Shown: positions 1 through 11,837 of the stretch, piece after piece
Numbering within the stretch: position 1 is the first letter of the stretch
How the letters are laid out: every line of letters begins with the position of its first letter
DNA from: Ailanthus altissimus
Taxonomy: Eukaryota > Streptophyta > Magnoliopsida > Sapindales > Simaroubaceae
Assembly (NCBI GenBank): GCA_946807835.1
Contig: OX327691.1
Location: 2,864,188 to 2,928,187 of the forward strand
DNA length: 64,000 nt
Reading direction: 5' to 3'
Made by a program: the position numbers and the translations under genes
Notes under the pieces: generated by a model
Seen by the model: only the letters and a program-made list of their open reading frames with translations
What the model was told of the DNA's origin: nothing
The model's database searches: none

Positions 1-39
1 ACTTTCTGAGGGTAGTCCAGTGAGTCCAATGTCTTCAAT

Positions 40-490
40 ATGATTTCTATAATCGAGAGGTTGAAGACAATGGACATTATGTTGAACAAATATATGAGGA
101 ATAGTTTGATTCTGCAGTCACTTTTGTGGTCTTTCATAAAGTTCATAATGAATTTTAATATACAAGCAATGACTCCGTCTTATGCTCAACTTCATAATAT
201 GTTGAAGATAGTAGAAGAGGATATGAACAAGGCAGGATCATCCCTCTTTGTTTAGGGTGCTTCATCTTCTGTTCCGATGGCTTCTAAGAAGCTTAAAAGA
301 AAGAAGAGAAAAGAAGGTGAGGCAGGCACCTAGGATTGGTCCTCAAAGGCAACCTATATCCAAACCACAAAAGAAAAATAAAGAAAAATATTTCCACTAT
401 GGTGAGGAAGGATACTGGAAGAGAAATTGCCAGAGATACCTTGCCTCTGTAAAGAAAAATTCACTCAAGTATATGTTTACAAATTATTGA
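40..490 (+). pseudogene. gag: copia-1 gag, decayed
   Basis: Two overlapping open stretches (40-255 and 248-490) in different frames form the C-terminal part of a copia capsid protein, so there is a frameshift near 250. The part after the frameshift is basic (runs of K and R) and leads to what should be a CX2CX4HX4C zinc knuckle at about 389-433. There it reads YFHYGEEGYWKRNC: both leading Cys and the His are now Tyr and only the last Cys is kept. TGT to TAT and CAC to TAC are all transitions. In live elements gag forms the virus-like particle and the knuckle binds the RNA. Confidence 0.8.
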
Positions 491-499
491 CATTTCTTT

Positions 500-935
500 T
501 GCATATAATGCTAATTCTGATTGAGTATTGGATACTGCTTCTCCTTTTCACATCTGCATTATGTTGCAGAGTCTGAGGGAAGTTAGATTATTACAACTAG
601 GAGAGATTCAACTTCGTGTTGGAAATAAAGATTTCCTTCAAGTCGAGGTTGTGGGATGTTTTGATTTATATCTCTTATGTAATAGAACTATAGTGTTATA
701 TAATTGTCTTTATGTACCTAGTATTTTAAGATAAATAGTATCCCTTCCTGTACTTGACAGTGAGGATTATCATATATATATACAATTATATGATATGCAT
801 AATATTTTGATAGTTGATTGTCAATTAATTAATGGTCATTATGTATTGAATACAACACAAAATGTCATGAATGTACAGGTAAACACAGTAAGTAGTTTAA
901 AAACTTTAAATGAAATAGAATTGTAGCATATGAGA
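500..935 (+). pseudogene. copia-1 protease and pre-integrase region, decayed
   Basis: An open stretch from 528 gives a retroviral-type aspartic protease active site, DTAS (usual form DTG/DSG/DTA-C/S), followed by LRVGNKDFLQVE and a hydrophobic core. The same region in the second copia starts WVLDTACPFH. Downstream, out of frame, is the linker to the pre-integrase zinc-binding domain. Proteases of this kind cut the gag-pol polyprotein inside the particle. Stops and frame changes make it non-functional. Confidence 0.75.
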
Positions 936-1800
936 TTGGGTTATATAGACGTTAGACGTCTATCCTATCTGGTTAAGGATGGTTGAATATTTAATTTGAC
1001 CATAGAACCTTATCTAGCCTGTGAATCATGTATTCAAGAAAAATGAACAAATCTCCTTTTACTGGTGTTGGACACTGTGCCACTGGTTTATTAGAACTTA
1101 TACATAGTGATGTATGTGATCCAACGAATCATGCTTTTATAAGTGGATTTTAATATTTTGTAACCTTAATCGATGATTTATCACGATATGGTTATGTGCT
1201 TCTTATAAGACACAAGTCTGAAACCTTTGAAAAGTTCAAGGAATTTAGACTTGCAGTAGAGAAACAAACCGGTATGCATGTTAAATGCCTTCGATGAGAT
1301 AGAGGCGGTGAATACATAAGCAGAGTGAATTTCTGAATTATTTAAAGAAGAATAGAATTCTTGCTCAGTATAGTCCTCAAGCTACTCCGTAGAACAATGG
1401 TGTTTCAGAAATAAGAAATCGAACTTCATTAGATATGGTCCGATCGATGATGAGTTTCATTGATCTCTCTAAATATCTTTGGGGTTATGCTCTACATACT
1501 GCTGCTCATATATTGAACAGAGTTTCGTCTAAAGTCGTTCCCTTCACTTCCTATGAGATATGGACTGGAAGGAATTCAAGTCTTAAATATTTTAAGATTT
1601 AAGATTGTCCTACTTATGTAAAAGTTACACAACAGGATAAACTTGCATTTAGAGGGTACAAGTATCAGTTTATTAGTTATCTCATGAACTCAATGGGATA
1701 CTAGTTCTATGATCCTGAGGAACAAAATGTGTTCGTTGCTTAGAATTCTATTTTTTTAATAAAACAGTTTCTCATATATTATAGGGATTGTAGGAAGATT
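936..1800 (+). pseudogene. copia-1 integrase, decayed
   Basis: The pre-integrase part reads HMRLGYI (usually H..LGH) and later CESC, a damaged HHCC zinc finger. The catalytic core follows: HSDVCDP holds the first Asp, a block with IDD.SRYGYV, then DRGGEY with the second Asp, and NGVSEIRN with the catalytic Glu, so all three acidic residues of the DDE triad are still visible. Stops occur where Trp, Gln or Arg is expected, for example before DRGGEY and in the PQ.NG block. Integrase would insert the cDNA copy into the host chromosome. This copy is longer than copia 2, which has lost the core. Confidence 0.8.
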
Positions 1801-1959
1801 GGTCTTGATGAAGTCAATCAAAATGAACCATAGATGGAACCACAGGCTCAATCGAGCAAATTATATTTTACACACCCTCTACGTAGGTCACAAAGGATAT
1901 TAAGGCAACCTAAAAGGTATAGTATGATACCTGAAGGTATCTCTTAGATTTTCTTAGTG

Positions 1960-3036
1960 AAAGAAAATGATCATTTAACCTACAAAGAGGTAATATTAGA
2001 TATTGATTCGGAAAAATGGCAAGATGCCATAAAATTCGAAATTGACTATCTGCATCAAAATCAAGTCTAGGACTTGGTTAAGCTTCCCAAAGAAATAGTT
2101 TCTATCACCTATAAGTGGGTTTACAAGCGAAAATATGGGCCCGATGGGAAGCTAGCAACCTTCAAGGGCCGTCTGGTAGTAAAAGTTTATACTCAATGAT
2201 CAAGGATCGATTTTGAGAAAACCTTTGCACCAATTGCCATGCTTAAGTCAATAAGGATTTTATAGGCAATTGCTGTATACTATGTCTTTAAAATTTAGCA
2301 GATGGATGTAAAGACAACGTTTCTGAATGGATATCTCGAGGAAGCGATATTTTTGGAACAACCTGAAGGTTTTGCATCTAGTATTTCTTCCGGTCTTTAT
2401 AGAGATAAACCTAAGCGGTTGATAGGACTCTTCTAATTATCGTACATTGATAGTATCTTAGAAAGGTATAATTTTAGTAATAGTAAGACAGTTAAGATAT
2501 CTTTCTAGACATGGTATCCATATTTCGAGGAGGATGTGTCATTAGAAGAAAGATGAAAGGGTTAGAATGTCTAACATTCGTTATGCATCAGCTGTTGGAA
2601 GCTAGATGTATGCCATAATGTGTATAAGACTTGATATTAGTATGGCTGTAAATGTTACGAGTCGGTAGTAGTCTAATTAAGGAGATAGCCATTAGATGAC
2701 AGTCAAACATGTCCTTAAATACCTTAAGGGTACAAAGGACAAGTTTCTCATATATAGAGAAAATGATTTACAGGTAAGAGGATACACTAACATAGAATTT
2801 TAGTCTGATCTGAATGATAGAAAGTCAAATAGGGATCCACAGTGGATTCTACCATTGAGGTAAAATACATTGCACCTTCAGAAGAAACAAAAGAAGTAGT
2901 GTGGATCAAGATGTTTGTCACTGAACTCAGTATAGTCCTAAGTTCTGTGGATCTTATCCCATTATATTACAACAACTATAGGGCTATTGTACGGGCGAAA
3001 AAGCCAAGACAAACTCCATTAAAACATTCGCATTAA
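1960..3036 (+). pseudogene. copia-1 reverse transcriptase and RNase H, internally deleted
   Basis: Copia RT starts around 2010 (WQDAIKFEID..HQNQV), continues through YKWVYKRK and to QMDVKTTFLNGYLEE at about 2300-2340. After QPEGF it jumps straight to a segment that in copia 2 lies after the YVDD motif (YRDKPKRLIGLF), so about 90 residues including the catalytic Asp pair are gone. RNase H is also shortened: DLNDRKS runs into DSTIEVKYIAPSEE. The end is at about 3036, inside the C-terminal part of RNase H. RT and RNase H together would copy the element RNA into DNA. Confidence 0.8.
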
Positions 3037-5430
3037 GAATCTTCTCATGGGGAAATCTCTCCATGACCCATTATCTGTTCAAGTGCATTAACTCCCTTTC
3101 TTTAGGGAATACTTAATGTGTTTTAGGTTTTTCATTTTTTCTATTGTTCATGAGTTCTTCCATGTCACTGATTTCCCCTCCCCTCTCTAAATTCATTTGA
3201 ATGTCTTTTGTCTACTCTAAAATATTACACATCTTAACCTTATAATTCATTCTCCTTACTGCTTAACCTTCTATCACATCTTTATTACCTATACCTTCAA
3301 ACGAGGGAAACTCAATTATTATTTCTCACTAAAGAAACATAAATTATTCTTTGCCTTGACGACAAAAAAGCCAATTTTGATAAGTATATGGTTATCATTA
3401 ATGGTAACTGACAGAGACCTAGATAGTCTTATGAGGTCATCACTTCTTTCGATTACTTTAATAGCAAACTGGGTTGTCCTTTCCTTCTATTCTTGGAAGG
3501 GAAACGTTTTTAAAAAAATTCTTTTTTTAAAGAGATGTTTTCTTATACAAGCCTGTACAATCATTAATTCCTCTTGGCCTACGCCTGCTGTAAGTTGGTT
3601 GCCACTTCCCTTTTACCTTAACCATCGAAGACCGAGTGCTGACCTAACGCCTCTAACCATAGGATACCTGTGAGTTACATGTCCTTTGATATCATGGCAT
3701 TCTGCAATCGTATTCTATTATGTGATTATCTTTCAGACGAGATTTTAATCCCTCTTGGTTCTAGAAAGAGGCATCCTGGTGACAATTTCTATGGAAGCTA
3801 CACTTATAAGGGGATCTTCCTTAACATAAGCGAGTTTCCTAAATCTTTTACTTTCTTTCACTTACTTTGCTTTATTGAGTTCTTAACATTTTCTTTTTCA
3901 TGTAGCCTTTAATGCTCAAGCAGTTCGAATTTCTCAAGAAGGTGAGATTATAGATTTTTCCCTTTCTGATTCTTCCTTGGATGCTAATTGGTCTTCTTCT
4001 ATATATAGGGACTCTGAAGATAGTTCTACAACTCTAGCCCCAATTCTTCCACAGGACCCTTTGGTTCTAAGGTCTCAAAATTTTATTTCCTCCCATCAGG
4101 CTAACTATTATAAAGACGATTGTGGTTGGTCCCTCCATTGTTGAGCCTTTTTTTTACCATTGTTCTAACTCTATAGCATAAGGAATAGCTTCCCTGCATC
4201 CTTCACACAATAAGGATGGTAAGAATCCTTGTCTTTCAGTTTTTATTATGCAAAATTATATTCATACTTTCTAAATGTTTACTTTACTTCTTCTAAATTT
4301 ATAACCTTATATGGAGGATCTCCTATGGAGCAAAGAAAATAAGGACTTCGAAGTCAAAGAGAAGAGAGTCTTTTGAGATTCTAGAAAGTATAGAAGCCAT
4401 TATTGCTTCTAAAAAGCTAAGGTTAAACCGCCTTACCCCGCCCTAAAGTTTTTGAAGTCACATTGAAACAAACACAAAAAGAGGTTCCAGAAGCTGCACA
4501 AGAGCCTCTGCCAACTAAGAAGTTCCTCCTACAAGTGCTAAAGGGGGAGCTCTATCACAAGGAATAAGGAGGGCTCTTGATTCTAGACCGAGTCTCCTTT
4601 ATTTAAGTTTGATGCTGGAATAGAGGATTTTGTTCCTTCCGATAAGTGCAAAAAATTATAATGTTTCATTTTTTTATATTTTTGCTTTTTTTCTTATGAC
4701 TTTTTGTTCCCATTTTGTCGAGGACCTGCTGTAGGTAAGCAGTACCTCTAACTATAGTTCCAACTCTATCCATAGGGACTTCACTCCCATTCTCACGAAC
4801 AGGAATAAGAAGTGGGGTGCTATGGGTAGTGGGAAAGGTCTTTTACATTGATATTTGCCACTACATTCTCTTTAGTGTTACGCCCGATGAAAGAAAGATG
4901 AGTTTTCTCCACTTTTCTTTAAATAGGTTAAATAGATGTGGTGAGCACTTTATTGTCATTTGGATGGATATAGAAAGTTTGGTTATAGTCTTATCAAAGC
5001 TATTTACAAGAGTTGATCGGGTGATGCTAAGAAGGTTTTGCAATATAAATGCTGGAGCTTGAAAACAAAAAAGCTCTACTTATTTAATAATGGTAAGAAG
5101 TTTGAATTATAATTGTTGTTTTGGACAAGTATTAATTCTTGATGAACATGTTTATTTTATAGCACTTATAAGATAACCTCTATAGTATAAGCGTTCAAGG
5201 ATAAGTTAAATGCATTATAAAGGCAGGTGCATACACTGAATAATCAACTGAAAAATATGACCAAGAAGAATCAATTCAAAACAAATCAAATCCTTCTTCT
5301 GAAGAACAAGCTCCGTAGGCTTAAAGAGGAGAATAAGAAGTTGAAGGCAAATGCTGAAGAAAAAGGACTAGCTTTGTAAAGCTAGAAATCATGCTACTGT
5401 TGAAGCAGATCTATTGAGGGATGCATAAGA
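3037..5430 (+). pseudogene. accessory gene copy A (Tat-type aORF-like), decayed
   Basis: Sense copy of the gene found inverted at 6226-8498. It lacks the start codon because the arm begins just after that point. Pieces: 3430-3660 with WKGNVF and SWPTP; 3670-3912 with CDYLSDEILIP, matching CDYLSKEILFP in copy B; 4817-5062 with RVDRVMLRRF, matching MADRAMLRR in B; and a lysine-rich coiled coil at about 5220-5400. Intron-like joints are present, for example a polypyrimidine run ending TTTCATGTAG at about 3905 and GTAAGAAG...TTTTATAG at about 5090-5161. The product is not recognised by name. By context it resembles the accessory genes that Tat-lineage gypsy elements carry in antisense near their 3' end, with unknown function. 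Confidence 0.5.
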
Positions 5431-5725
5431 TTCCTTCCCTCATAAAGAGTAGTTTTTCCTGCCATTTTCATTCTACAATATTTCTAAAATTTTTGCAATG
5501 GATATTTTATAATAATAACATATTTCTTCTTTGTTCCTTTTTCAATCAAATATTATTATGGATATATTGTATTAGTATTGCCTTAACAAATGTTATTAAC
5601 TGTCAACTTAATGATAATCCATGGAATTCTATTAATGCAATTCAATGATAATTAATACCATTAAATTGGCATTAAGGCAGTTCAATAAACATCAATTTAG
5701 TAACAAATGGCGTGATAAATACACT
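3037..5725 (+). repeat. left arm of 5.4 kb imperfect inverted repeat
   Basis: Homologous in inverted orientation to 5965-8486. Matches can be followed from the first bases (both arms share CATCTGTTCAAG or close forms and AACACTTAATGT-like text) through coding parts, intron-like parts and 3' flanks. At the inner end both arms share blocks such as ATTGGCATTAA and AGTTCAATAA. By eye the arms are roughly 75-85 percent alike with several indels. The outer edge coincides with the break in copia 1. Confidence 0.75.
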
Positions 5726-5964
5726 AAATATTGATTCCAATTTTGCTTAGCTAATATAGTGACACGTGAATATAAGTACAGTGAACCTATAATGTTTTTG
5801 ATTGTCAAACTTGAGTTTCTCTTCTTTTAGGTATCTGATTGTCTAACTTGAGTTTCTTTTCTTCCAAGTACCTTACAAAGATCCTTAGGTTAGAAGCATA
5901 TTTAAATTCATGAGTTACTATATAAGCTATGAAAAGTAGGAACAATTACTTAGTCAATTTTTGA
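5726..5964. other. spacer at the centre of the inverted repeat
   Basis: About 240 bases between the inverted arms, AT-rich and without coding potential. It holds a short tandem duplication, GATTGTCAAACTTGAGTTTC and GATTGTCTAACTTGAGTTTC, at about 5810-5860, followed by pyrimidine-rich text. Confidence 0.5.
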
Positions 5965-8486
5965 CATACATAACATACCACTTGTTATTGCCTTAGTGGT
6001 TATTGAACTTCTTTAATGCCAATTAAATGGTTTTAATGATTATTAGATTTCATTGATAAATTGCATGGTTAGTTATTAAGCTAACAGTTAATAGCATTTG
6101 GTAAATGAAATAATGCAAATGCATATATCAGAAAACTTTTTATAAAGGAATAAAAGGAATTGTATCATTGTAAAAAGACAATTATAAAATTTCATAAACT
6201 TGTAGAATGAAAATCGTAGGAGCAACTATTTTTCATCAAACAAGGAATCTTCTAGGAGGTCCACTACATCTGGATCTATGTCAAAAGCTCCTTCACGAGA
6301 TGACTTATAATTGACTCTATAGTTTTGATCATCACAGTGCTTTACAGACTATCTGCGAATAGTGGCAAAGAAAGATAGATGCTATTAGATCTTTATATAA
6401 TCTCCAAGTCTTGGTATTTTTAGTTCAAGCATTTAAACATGAATTTTGGTATGGGCCGAATCTAATACCATAATTAAAGAGGCAGAACTCTTCTGTTTCT
6501 AGGCTTTAACGCTCTTGTTGGGAACCCTTCTCAGCATCGCTCTATCGGCCATAGTAAATGGCCTTGACAAGACTGAAGCTGAACTCTCTCTATCTATTTG
6601 CAACATAGTAAAGTGCCTTACCACATCTCCAAAACCCTCATTTACAAAGCATAGGGCAAATTTATCCTCCTCTTTTGGGTAAAATTTTAGGGAATGGGGG
6701 ATTAAAGTTGTGAATAGCATTGTGTAGAGCCCCTCATACTTCCAACAACACCCTTACTTCTTGTTTCTATTCTTAGGAGAGAGGTGGAGTCTTTATGGTT
6801 AGGGTTGGAACTAGAATTAGAGTCATTATTCACTTCCCCTAGGTCATTTGCAAAACAGGAATGAAAAGTCAGAAAGGAAAAAGAAATATTCAAAGAATAA
6901 ACAATAATTATTTTGTACTAGAAAAATTCAAACAATAAACAATAATCATTTTAGGATCAAATGAAGGAGGCTCAGTTTTGGAACTAGAAACCTCCTCCTC
7001 TCCTTGCAATGGAGCTCATACTATAGCATTTGAAGGAGGAACATCATGAGTTAAAAAAGGCCCTTGCACAATTTTTGAAGCTTCCCTTAGGCGATTTTTG
7101 GTAACACTTTACAAACTGACAATTCAAGTGGATCTGACCTATTCTTTTTAGAAGCTAGAGTAGCCTTTGTACTTTTAAGAATTTTTGAAGACTTGTTCTT
7201 CTTTGTCTTCAATGTCCTTAATATCTTTGTTCTATGATGAGATAGGTCAGAAACCATGTCAGAGAGATCCTCCATATAAGCTTAGAAATATGAAAGAATT
7301 AAAAAATAATTTTAAAAAAGTATGCATGTAATTTTGTATAATACAAGCCCAAAAATAAGTATACTTCCCATCCTTATTGCGTGGAGGTTGCGATGAAACC
7401 ACTCCTTCTATTATAGGATTAGAAGGAGAATTGAAAAGAACTCAGCGCTTGAGAGACTGGTGGAAGGAATAGAAACAAGAGAAGCAATCACCCTTAAAAC
7501 CTCAAGATCTTGTGGATGAACCAATTTTTATGTCGTGGATCAATCAACATTGAAGAAATATGAAGAAAAAGAGAAATTCAGAATCATACTTTTAGGGAGA
7601 GATAAACATCTTGAATGCAAAAGGTTATAATAAAGAAGCGACATTAGGAACTCGATAAAACAAAGTCAATGAAAGGAATAAAAAGATAGAGAAAACTTAT
7701 TTATGTCTAGGAATATCCCTTTATGAGTGTAGGTTCTATAAAAATCCTCACTTGAAAGCCCCTTACCAGCACCCGAGGGAATAAAATCTCTTTTGAAAGA
7801 TAATCACAAAATAGTGTGTGATTACGATATGCCCTAACATTGAAGGACACGGAACCCTCAGAAATCTTAAGATTTGGAGGCATTAAAGTTGACACTCCAT
7901 CTTTCGTGGCCAAGGCCAGGGGAAGTGGCATGGTGATTAACATAAGCATAAGCCCAAAGAAGATTGTAATTGTATAGGCCAATCGCATGAGAGATCATCT
8001 CTTTAAAAGGAACTTTTGAGATATCTTTCCCTTCCAATAATGGAAGAAAAATTTAGAATGATCTTGCTATTAAAATAACTAAAGGAAATGGAAAACTTGT
8101 ATTGGCATTCGAGCCTTTTCCAGTCACTACTAATGATAACTACATATTTCTCAAATTTGGCATTTTTGTCCTTAAAGTCAGAATAATTTTGTGTTTCTTT
8201 GGAAAGAAGTACTAAATGAGTTTTCCCCATTTTAGCGCATGGGTAATGAAGATGTCTTAAAAGGTCAATAAGGAGAGAGTCATAAGGTTTAGATGGGAAA
8301 TATCCTAGAGTAGGTGAAAGATGTTTAATCAAATTTAGAGTGGGGCAAATTAATGAGGTGGAGGAACTCATGAATAAGAGAAATGATGGTAAACCTAAAG
8401 TACATTAAGTGTTCCCTAAAAATGGGGAGTTCACCCACTTGAACAGATGGTGGGTTGCAAAAAGATTTTCTAGATGGAAGATTCCA
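5965..8486 (-). repeat. right arm of 5.4 kb imperfect inverted repeat
   Basis: Inverted partner of 3037-5725. The two arms diverge at their outer edges just inside the gene start: the right arm has the ATG at 8498, while the left arm is joined to copia 1. The right arm is slightly shorter because it lacks the coiled-coil block seen at 5220-5400. Confidence 0.75.
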
Positions 8487-8498
8487 GATACAGACATT
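6226..8498 (-). pseudogene. accessory gene copy B (Tat-type aORF-like), decayed
   Basis: Minus-strand copy of the gene at 3037-5430. It starts with ATG at 8498 (MSVSGIFHLEN) and passes through stretches at 8371-8003, 7988-7707 (with CDYLSKEILFP and FIEPTLIKGYS), a basic segment at 7275-7087 rich in K and S, and 6720-6499 (ADRAMLRRVPNKSVKA). It ends in an acidic tail, DIDPDVVDLLEDSLFDEK, with a stop at 6226. Stops and frame changes between these blocks could be introns or decay. The general build (conserved N-terminal globular part, basic linker, acidic tail) matches the other accessory copies at 21321 and 23361. I infer a Tat-element accessory gene; its role is unknown. Confidence 0.5.
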
Positions 8499-9739
8499 TT
8501 AAGGGAGTTGGAGAATTAATTTTAGTTCATCGATCGAAAAATTATACAGCTTCTTTACCATTGTTATAGAAGAACAAAGGAAGCTTTGGGAAATTTGGGT
8601 TTCTTAATTGGAAAGGAAATCGGGAAAATTAGAATAGGCTTTTTTGAAAGCAAAAATAAAAAGTTAAAATTAGGTTTAAAGACAGAGGTTTTATATGTAG
8701 AATTCTAATTGCTGACACAGCCATTGGAAGGGAAAAGATGTGACTACTGGAACAATAAGAGTAAAAAATGGGTGGGAAATCAAAAGACTATTGGAACACG
8801 TTGCTCTCGTTGTTTGGTTAGAAAAGTTGTATGTCATAAAAGCTTCTTAGTGAAGGGATATACTTCTTCACTTATAGGAGACATTTGTTAGGCTCGTCTT
8901 CCATTAGGCCCAACCAGATCACATTAAGTGTCTAAATCCATTTCAACAAAGGAGGCCCATGATATAAATAACCTATTTCCTTGCTTTAGAGGACATTTTG
9001 GCCAAGTTTTGAATTCGAATCTAATAGGTAACTCGAACCCACTGACTTATAGATACCACAAACAAGTTGTGGACACCAAAGAAAGATGGAAGCAATTTAG
9101 AACTTAGCTTTTATTAAAATTATTGAGCATTAAAATATTATCTTTGCATGATTGAAATGGTAAAAATATATTTTTAATAAAGAATTAATTTTAGACAACA
9201 TAAATTCACCAGAAAACTGTAGGAGTACATTTAACTCATATTTAAATACCATTTATAACTGAGATCCATTGAGTTATGACCGTAATTACTCAATGATAAC
9301 TTTTTGGATCTTACCTCTTATAAAGGGTTAAACACTGATTTGTAAAGACACATGATGAACACACACATCATTCATGAATCAACAACTTAAGAAAGAACAA
9401 CCAATCTAAGCACACCAAAAATCCTTCATCCTTGCTTGTACTTATAAAAGCATCACTTCTTCACATATGTGCACCATTTTATTCTTTTTTATGTAAGCTA
9501 GGTGATCTTGAAGGAACCACAGTCAAGCGAAGGAACAATACAAGATTCCATAGAGGCACTATCAACAAGGCAAGTAGTAAATTAGTTCTACGTGGCAGTG
9601 CTCTATGGAAGGCCACTAGACAGAGAGGGTAATGACGGAATATGGAAGCCATTCTTCCAAAGGGCAACCAAGGTTTAAGCGTGTGGAGTAGTAGAAAAAT
9701 CGTCAATGATGGTGATGTTAATTGAATAAAAACTTGGAA
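8499..9739. other. unassigned, possible LTR remnant with TATA boxes
   Basis: No convincing coding sequence. TATA-like motifs TTATAAAGG (about 9319) and TATAAAAG (9443-9450) suggest an old promoter or LTR piece, followed by 290 bases leading into the Tat protease. No TG...CA ends or duplications could be matched. The small open frames at 8709-8891, 9432-9632 and 9479-9706 have no recognisable motif. Confidence 0.35.
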
Positions 9740-10180
9740 AGATCACCTTCTCCCTTAAGGATTTCATCAGATTAATTCTCTCACACCTAGTTCTATTGGT
9801 AATTAGCCTAAATGTAACCAGAAGTATAGTTCAAAGAGTACTAGTGAATAGAGGGAGTATTGTAGACATTATTTTTTGGGAAGCATTATAAATGAAAAGG
9901 TTAAAGAAGAAATGCATCATAGGGTAAATACAAAACTAATAGTATTTGAAGAAGGGAAGGTTCAAGTTAAAGGGATGATCATACTTCCTATTATAGCTTA
10001 TAGGAAATGTATTAAGGTGGAATACTTAGTAGTCGATGCACCAATAACTTACAATGCTACCATAGGGCATTATTAGATTCGTTATATCAGACCAATGCCT
10101 TGCACTTTACATCAAGTCCTCATTTGTATTTTAGCAACCGAAAGAGGAACAATAGACATTATAAGAGAGAAAACATAAGC
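9740..10180 (+). pseudogene. Tat-type aspartic protease, decayed
   Basis: The block RVLVNRGSIVDIIFWEAL at about 9830-9885 matches the usual RVLVD.GSSADIIF form of Tat/Athila proteases, but the catalytic D-x-G is now N-R-G. The open stretch 9876-10076 continues with IAYRKCIKVEYLVVDAPITYNATIGHY, which in the family precedes the GRPWL motif, and TLHQVLI. Asp to Asn is a single G to A change. The protein would mature the polyprotein; this copy is dead. Confidence 0.75.
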
Positions 10181-10539
10181 GAGACAATGTTATGTTAATT
10201 CCCTCAGACCACCAAAGACCAAAGTAGTAAAGAAAAAGTAGAGGAAGAGAAGAATCAAATAGTTGAAACAACAAGTCACCCTCTCAGTATAGATATACCA
10301 TCGAATAAGAATAATCTTCTTCTGGTAAAATTGGAAGCAACTTAGAAATAGCGACTACTAGATTGGTGGATAAAAGGACTTCCTCATAAGCAAGATGACA
10401 TACTGCCTAACATAGAAGAAACTAAGGAAGTAATGTTGGACCCATTTACCATCGACAAAAAGTAATACTGAATGTCTATTTGACTACACAGAGAAATGAA
10501 AGATGATAAAATGGCTTAGGAAGAACTAGGATGTCTTTT

Positions 10540-11350
10540 CCTGGACACATAAATATATGGCTAGGACTGATTCGAAAGTGATAAGCCATAAGCTCAACAT
10601 CCAAAAGGATTATGTTCCAGTTTAATAGAAGCAAATGAGGTTTGCTTCAAAATGTAACAAGATCATCAGTGATGAATTACAATGTCTATTGGAGGTGGGA
10701 TTCATTTGAGAAGCACACTACCCAAACTAGCTCTCTAATATCGTAATGGTAGCAAAGAAGAATGGAAAGTGGCATGTCTGTGTTGATTATACAAACCTAA
10801 AGAAGGTGACCCTAAAAAACTCTTTCCACTTCTTAAGATCAATTAAATTATAGACGCTACGACAAGATATGAAATATTATCCTTCCTAGATGCTTACATT
10901 GGCTATAATCAGATCAAGATAGATCCTAACGATAAAGAAATAAGCTTTGTATTAGAATAAAGGACATACTGTTATACTATGATGCCATTTTGGTTCAAAA
11001 ATTCAAGAGCCACTTTTTAGAAGTTGGTTAATAAAGTATTTGAGAAGCTGATAGGGAAGACCATGGAGGCTTATATAAACAACATGGTGGTCAAGAGTAA
11101 GGAAACTCAAAATCATCTCTCAAATTTATAAGAGGTGTTCAATGTCTTCATGAAGTTCAAGATGCAACTAAATCATACCAAGTGCACTTTTAGGATCTCA
11201 TCTGGAATATTCCTAAGACATGAGTTAGCTATAGAGTAATTGAGTCCCATCCAATACACGTCTTAACCTTGAAAAACATCACCATTCCTAGAATACCTAA
11301 GAAGGTAGATCCTAACTAGAAAGGTGACAGTATTAAACAGATTCATCTCT
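10540..11350 (+). pseudogene. Tat-type reverse transcriptase, decayed
   Basis: Recognisable in shifting frames: LNIQKDYVPV, then LLEVGFI, NIVMVAKKNGKWHVCVDYT, then FLDAYIGYNQIKIDP, FWFKNSRATF and the active-site block. There the YVDD box reads YINN (11072-11083), so both catalytic Asp codons are now Asn. The following NHTKCTFRISSG and FLRHE match the palm/thumb boundary. Missing thumb and RNase H are explained by the junction with the LTR fragment at about 11487. Confidence 0.8.
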
Positions 11351-11486
11351 AAGATGTTAGATAATTGTGCCTTTCTTCCAAGCCATCAAAACGGGAAAAA
11401 AGGGAACCTGTGAGGTTTTGAATAGATGAAAGTCTTACAGAGATTAAAGGAATACGTAACAAGACTTCCTATCATTAATATGTTAT

Positions 11487-11837
11487 TTTTGTGATTGGAT
11501 TGAAACTGTTTGGGTTGGATTTGATTGGACTTGGAAAGGACTGGAGGTCATATTTGAAAGTTGAAAAGGTTGTTTGAATTAGCAGTGTGATTTTTCTTGC
11601 AGGTTTTATATTTGAATTTTCAAAAAAATAGAGGAAACTCTGTCTGTTGTTTTTTAAAATTTTGGTAAATTATTTTCATAAATATTTCAGAATTTTATCA
11701 GTAATAACAAGAATTAATTAGGGGTTCGCCTCGCGGAATTCCCCAGCGTTGATAGTTAGACTCTAAGGAACTTCCGTTGGGGTGCCCGACAAGGCCACTG
11801 GGACCTACAGTAGAAGGTCTCGGGGCGGGTTCTGTCA
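11487..11837 (+). repeat. 3' end fragment of chromovirus LTR
   Basis: About 350 bases matching the last part of the 2.8 kb chromovirus LTR family (compare 30210-30550 and 59440-59770): GTGATTGGATT..., a pyrimidine tract, GGGGTTCGCCTCGCGGAATT, and the terminal TTCTGTCA ending at 11837. The 5' portion of the LTR is missing and the left edge cuts the Tat pol fragment. It is followed directly by copia 2 gag, so copia 2 has lost its 5' end here. Confidence 0.85.

Larger units (their letters stand above)
1..3036 (+). mobile_element. Ty1/copia retrotransposon remnant 1, no LTRs
   Basis: Degenerate copia internal region in the order gag, protease, integrase, reverse transcriptase, RNase H, which is the Ty1/copia order. 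The window opens inside gag, so the 5' LTR, leader and gag start lie outside or are lost. It ends abruptly at about 3036, right at the edge of the following inverted repeat, with no polypurine tract and no 3' LTR. The sequence is closely related to the second copia at 11838-14851 and to the minus-strand provirus at 36260-50260. It has lost a piece of RT including the YVDD motif and a piece of RNase H, and carries many stops. It cannot be autonomous. Confidence 0.9.
9740..11480 (+). mobile_element. Ty3/gypsy Tat-lineage pol fragment (PR-RT)
   Basis: A gypsy-type protease and reverse transcriptase of the Tat kind, without gag, RNase H, integrase or LTRs. It is cut at 11480-11487 by the end of a chromovirus LTR. 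It is related to the minus-strand Tat element at 20-61 kb: both share the protease block ending Y-N-A/V...G-R-P-like and the RT block beginning with a P-V-basic run. Upstream gag could not be found. Confidence 0.8.

Noticed and set aside
8709..8891. Open frame with Cys-rich text
   Set aside because: Single short frame, irregular Cys spacing, no homologous copy in the window, unassigned context.
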